This document shows, in pieces, positions 62,216 to 64,000 of a stretch of DNA of 64,000 bases (its first letter is position 1; each line of letters opens with the position of its first letter). The stretch comes from Septoria linicola (lineage: Eukaryota; Ascomycota; Dothideomycetes; Mycosphaerellales; Mycosphaerellaceae): assembly GCA_024114885.1 (NCBI GenBank), contig CP099427.1:248001-312000 (forward strand). Direction: 5' to 3'. The position numbers and the translations under genes were made by a program. A model generated the notes under the pieces. It was given only the letters and a program-made list of their open reading frames with translations. It was not told the origin of the DNA and made no database searches.

Positions 62216-64000
62216 AATGCTCGCTATGTTCAGGATTGGAGGGACATTTGTATCGTTAGACGCGACACTTCCTCCTGCCAGACTGGCCTCTATGTTGCGA
62301 GCCTGCGAACCCAGTGTTCTCCTCTGCCATGCTGCGACTAGCTCCCTTGGTATTACAGTCATCTCAGAGTCGAACTCGGCCATTCAAATGCTGCTCTTCG
62401 AGAACATAGGCTCTGAAGGTCGCGGCTCCACCGAGACACAGAACTTCGAAGATCCTAACAGGCCTGCTCTATGCTTGTGTACAAGCGGGACGACAGGTGT
62501 TCCAAAGGCGATTCTTCTTTCGTCTCGTGGCTTCCTCAACTGTCTTGGCAACCAGTCCAAGACACACGGCGTAAAGAGGGAGGATGTCATCTTACAACAG
62601 AGCAACTTGGGTTTCGATATGGCGATAGCCGAAGCTTTGCTAGCCATGACACATGGTAGCACTTTGGTCATTGCTCCTCAGTCGAGCCGTGGCGACCCTG
62701 TGGCAGTGACAAGTCTGATGGTCGAGGAGGACGTGACCTTTACCTTCGCTTATCCCACCGAGTATCTGATGTGGATTCGGTACTGCGTTGACAATCTGTC
62801 CCAGATGCGTCGATGGCGCTTGGCTCACTGTGGAGGAAAAAAGGTGCCTGATGCTCTTCGCCGCGAATTACGTCAGCTCAAGCACATTCCAGTATTTGCT
62901 GATGCATATGGACCTACAGACATCTCAATCTGCGTCACCATGGAACACGACGAAGATCTGGTGTTTGACCCACTCGCAGCAGGCGCGACATGTGTAGGCC
63001 GTCCGGTTGCCAATGTTGGCTGCTTCATCCTAGATGCCTACGGCCATGTCTGCCCTCCGGGAGTACCAGGAGAGATCTGCGTCACTGGAGCTGGTGTCGC
63101 TCTGGGCTACGCCGGTGCCGAAGCAACTGCCAAATCTTTCGTGGAAGACTTTCAGATCCCAGATGGGGTCGGCATCTCGCTGTCACAAGGAAAGGATGTA
63201 CAAGACTGGAGATCGAGGAGTGTGGCGATCTGACGGTACCTTGGGATACTTGGGTAGACTTGGTCATGATACGGTCGTCAAAATTCGAGGATTGAGGACT
63301 GATTTGACTGATGTCGAGAACGCCATTCTTACCCATGGATCCCATATGTTGTCCGACGTTGTCGTCACTCTGCGCACAGAACAGGATGAAGCATTCTTGG
63401 TCTGCCAAAGCCGTCGTCGCAGGATTCCGAGAGCGAGCAAAGCCGATCGATACAATCACTGGAGACGCTCATGCAGTATCTGCCGGTCCCAAAGCACATG
63501 AAGCCCAGTTGCGTATCGCTGTTGACAAAGCTGCCGTTGACTGCCAACGGCAAAGTGGACCGTCGTGCACTTTCCCAAGTGATACTGGCGCCTAGTAGAG
63601 AGGCAAATTCTGCTGAGGAAGCGACTGGGTCTAACGTAGCTTTGCCTCATTGAAAGAAGTGGAGCTGCGCCTTCTCTGGAAGCGAATCTTTGATCGTGAG
63701 GATCTCCCAAGACAGCCCAACGTGGACTTCTGGGCCATGGGAGCTTCGTCTCTGCACATTGTCAAGCTTCAGGCCGCGATTCGTGTTGACATGTTAGTCG
63801 AAGTGTCAATCCGCGATCTGTTCATGCATAGTACACTTGGAAGCATGGCACAGCTTGTTTCTGATCGAAGTGCCAGTGCTCCTCCGCGTGCAGTACTTGA
63901 CTGGGATCACGAAACAAGGATCACGACCGAATTGAAGCTGGCACTCGGGACCACAACTGAGGCGGATACTATGCTGCAAGACCCACGCCATGTACGGAGA
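62193..64000 (+). pseudogene. NRPS-like A-T(-R) synthetase, 5' truncated and frameshifted, runs off the window
   Basis: The adenylation domain starts abruptly at WIIGMLAMFRIGGTFVSLDA (the A2 region), so about the first 100 residues are missing. CLCTSGTTGVPKAILLSSRG (A3), AYGPTD (A5), YKTGDRGVWRSDG (A7), VKIRG (A8) and LPLTANGKVDRRAL (A10, with the catalytic Lys) follow. The frame changes at about 63180, about 63395 and about 63640. After the last shift comes a carrier domain (VDFWAMGASSLHIVKLQ; the second Ser of ASS is the expected phosphopantetheine site). VLDWDHETRITTEL then recalls the linker before a terminal reductase domain. This would be an A-T-R NRPS-like enzyme that activates and reduces an amino or aryl acid. 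It continues past 64000. Not functional as read. Confidence 0.82.

Noticed and set aside
1..64000. tRNA, rRNA, CRISPR array or intact transposon
   Set aside because: No cloverleaf-like or TPsiC-type sequence, no regular spaced repeats, and no transposase or reverse transcriptase motif noticed by eye. A tRNA scan could still find one.

Overview
The window is nuclear DNA of a filamentous ascomycete (Pezizomycotina), most likely a Dothideomycete of the Mycosphaerella type. The signs are short introns of about 44-84 bases with GT...CTGAC...AG signals, a HET-domain gene, fungal-specific families (HsbA-type secreted protein, a Fen2/Liz1-like transporter, an A-T-R NRPS-like gene), and densely packed single- or few-exon genes on both strands. 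The species placement is inference. I saw no CRISPR array, no intact transposon and no convincing tRNA or rRNA gene.

Layout. 0-17 kb: a truncated Ser/Pro-rich protein, about 3.2 kb without a gene, a small Cys/His protein, a CDH-like GMC flavo-oxidoreductase, an MFS transporter convergent with a methyltransferase, taxilin, and the mitochondrial presequence protease Cym1. 17-24 kb: accessory DNA with a broken HET gene, two related small secreted proteins, a degenerate minisatellite, an orphan gene and two tiny zinc-knuckle-like ORFs. 24-29 kb: ER cyclophilin with two possible C-termini, mitochondrial ribosomal protein uS13m, a zinc alcohol dehydrogenase and an HsbA-like protein. 29-41 kb: orphan genes, a PAQR/Izh3-like receptor, a tandem pair of F-box-like genes of which the left one is frameshifted, and a globin-sensor protein. 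40.5-49 kb: a carboxylesterase pseudogene with two in-frame stops, then gamma-glutamyltransferase divergent from a full-length ABCC transporter. 49-58 kb: three orphan genes, proteasome subunit alpha-3, a zinc-ribbon protein and a UBA-UAS-UBX protein. 59-64 kb: a decayed F-box-like gene, then a secondary-metabolism relic in which a B-type ABC transporter fragment and an NRPS-like gene, facing away from each other, both lack their 5' parts at one junction.

How the genes work together. Most housekeeping genes are independent. The GGT/ABCC pair shares a 511-base intergenic region and fits one pathway (glutathione-conjugate export and breakdown). Cyclophilin and uS13m share a 224-base divergent promoter. 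Conserved single-copy genes (Cym1, taxilin, cyclophilin, uS13m, alpha-3, UBX, PAQR, the 1442-residue ABCC) are intact, while the accessory genes (HET, one F-box-like copy, carboxylesterase, one secreted paralogue, the 59.5 kb gene, the NRPS-like gene) carry stops or frameshifts. That contrast argues for real pseudogenes rather than poor sequence.

Two structural observations stand out. The ER cyclophilin can end either in an ER-retention-like tail or in a membrane anchor, depending on one intron. Many genes also switch sharply from a C-rich left block to a G-rich right block on the + strand, whichever strand is coding.
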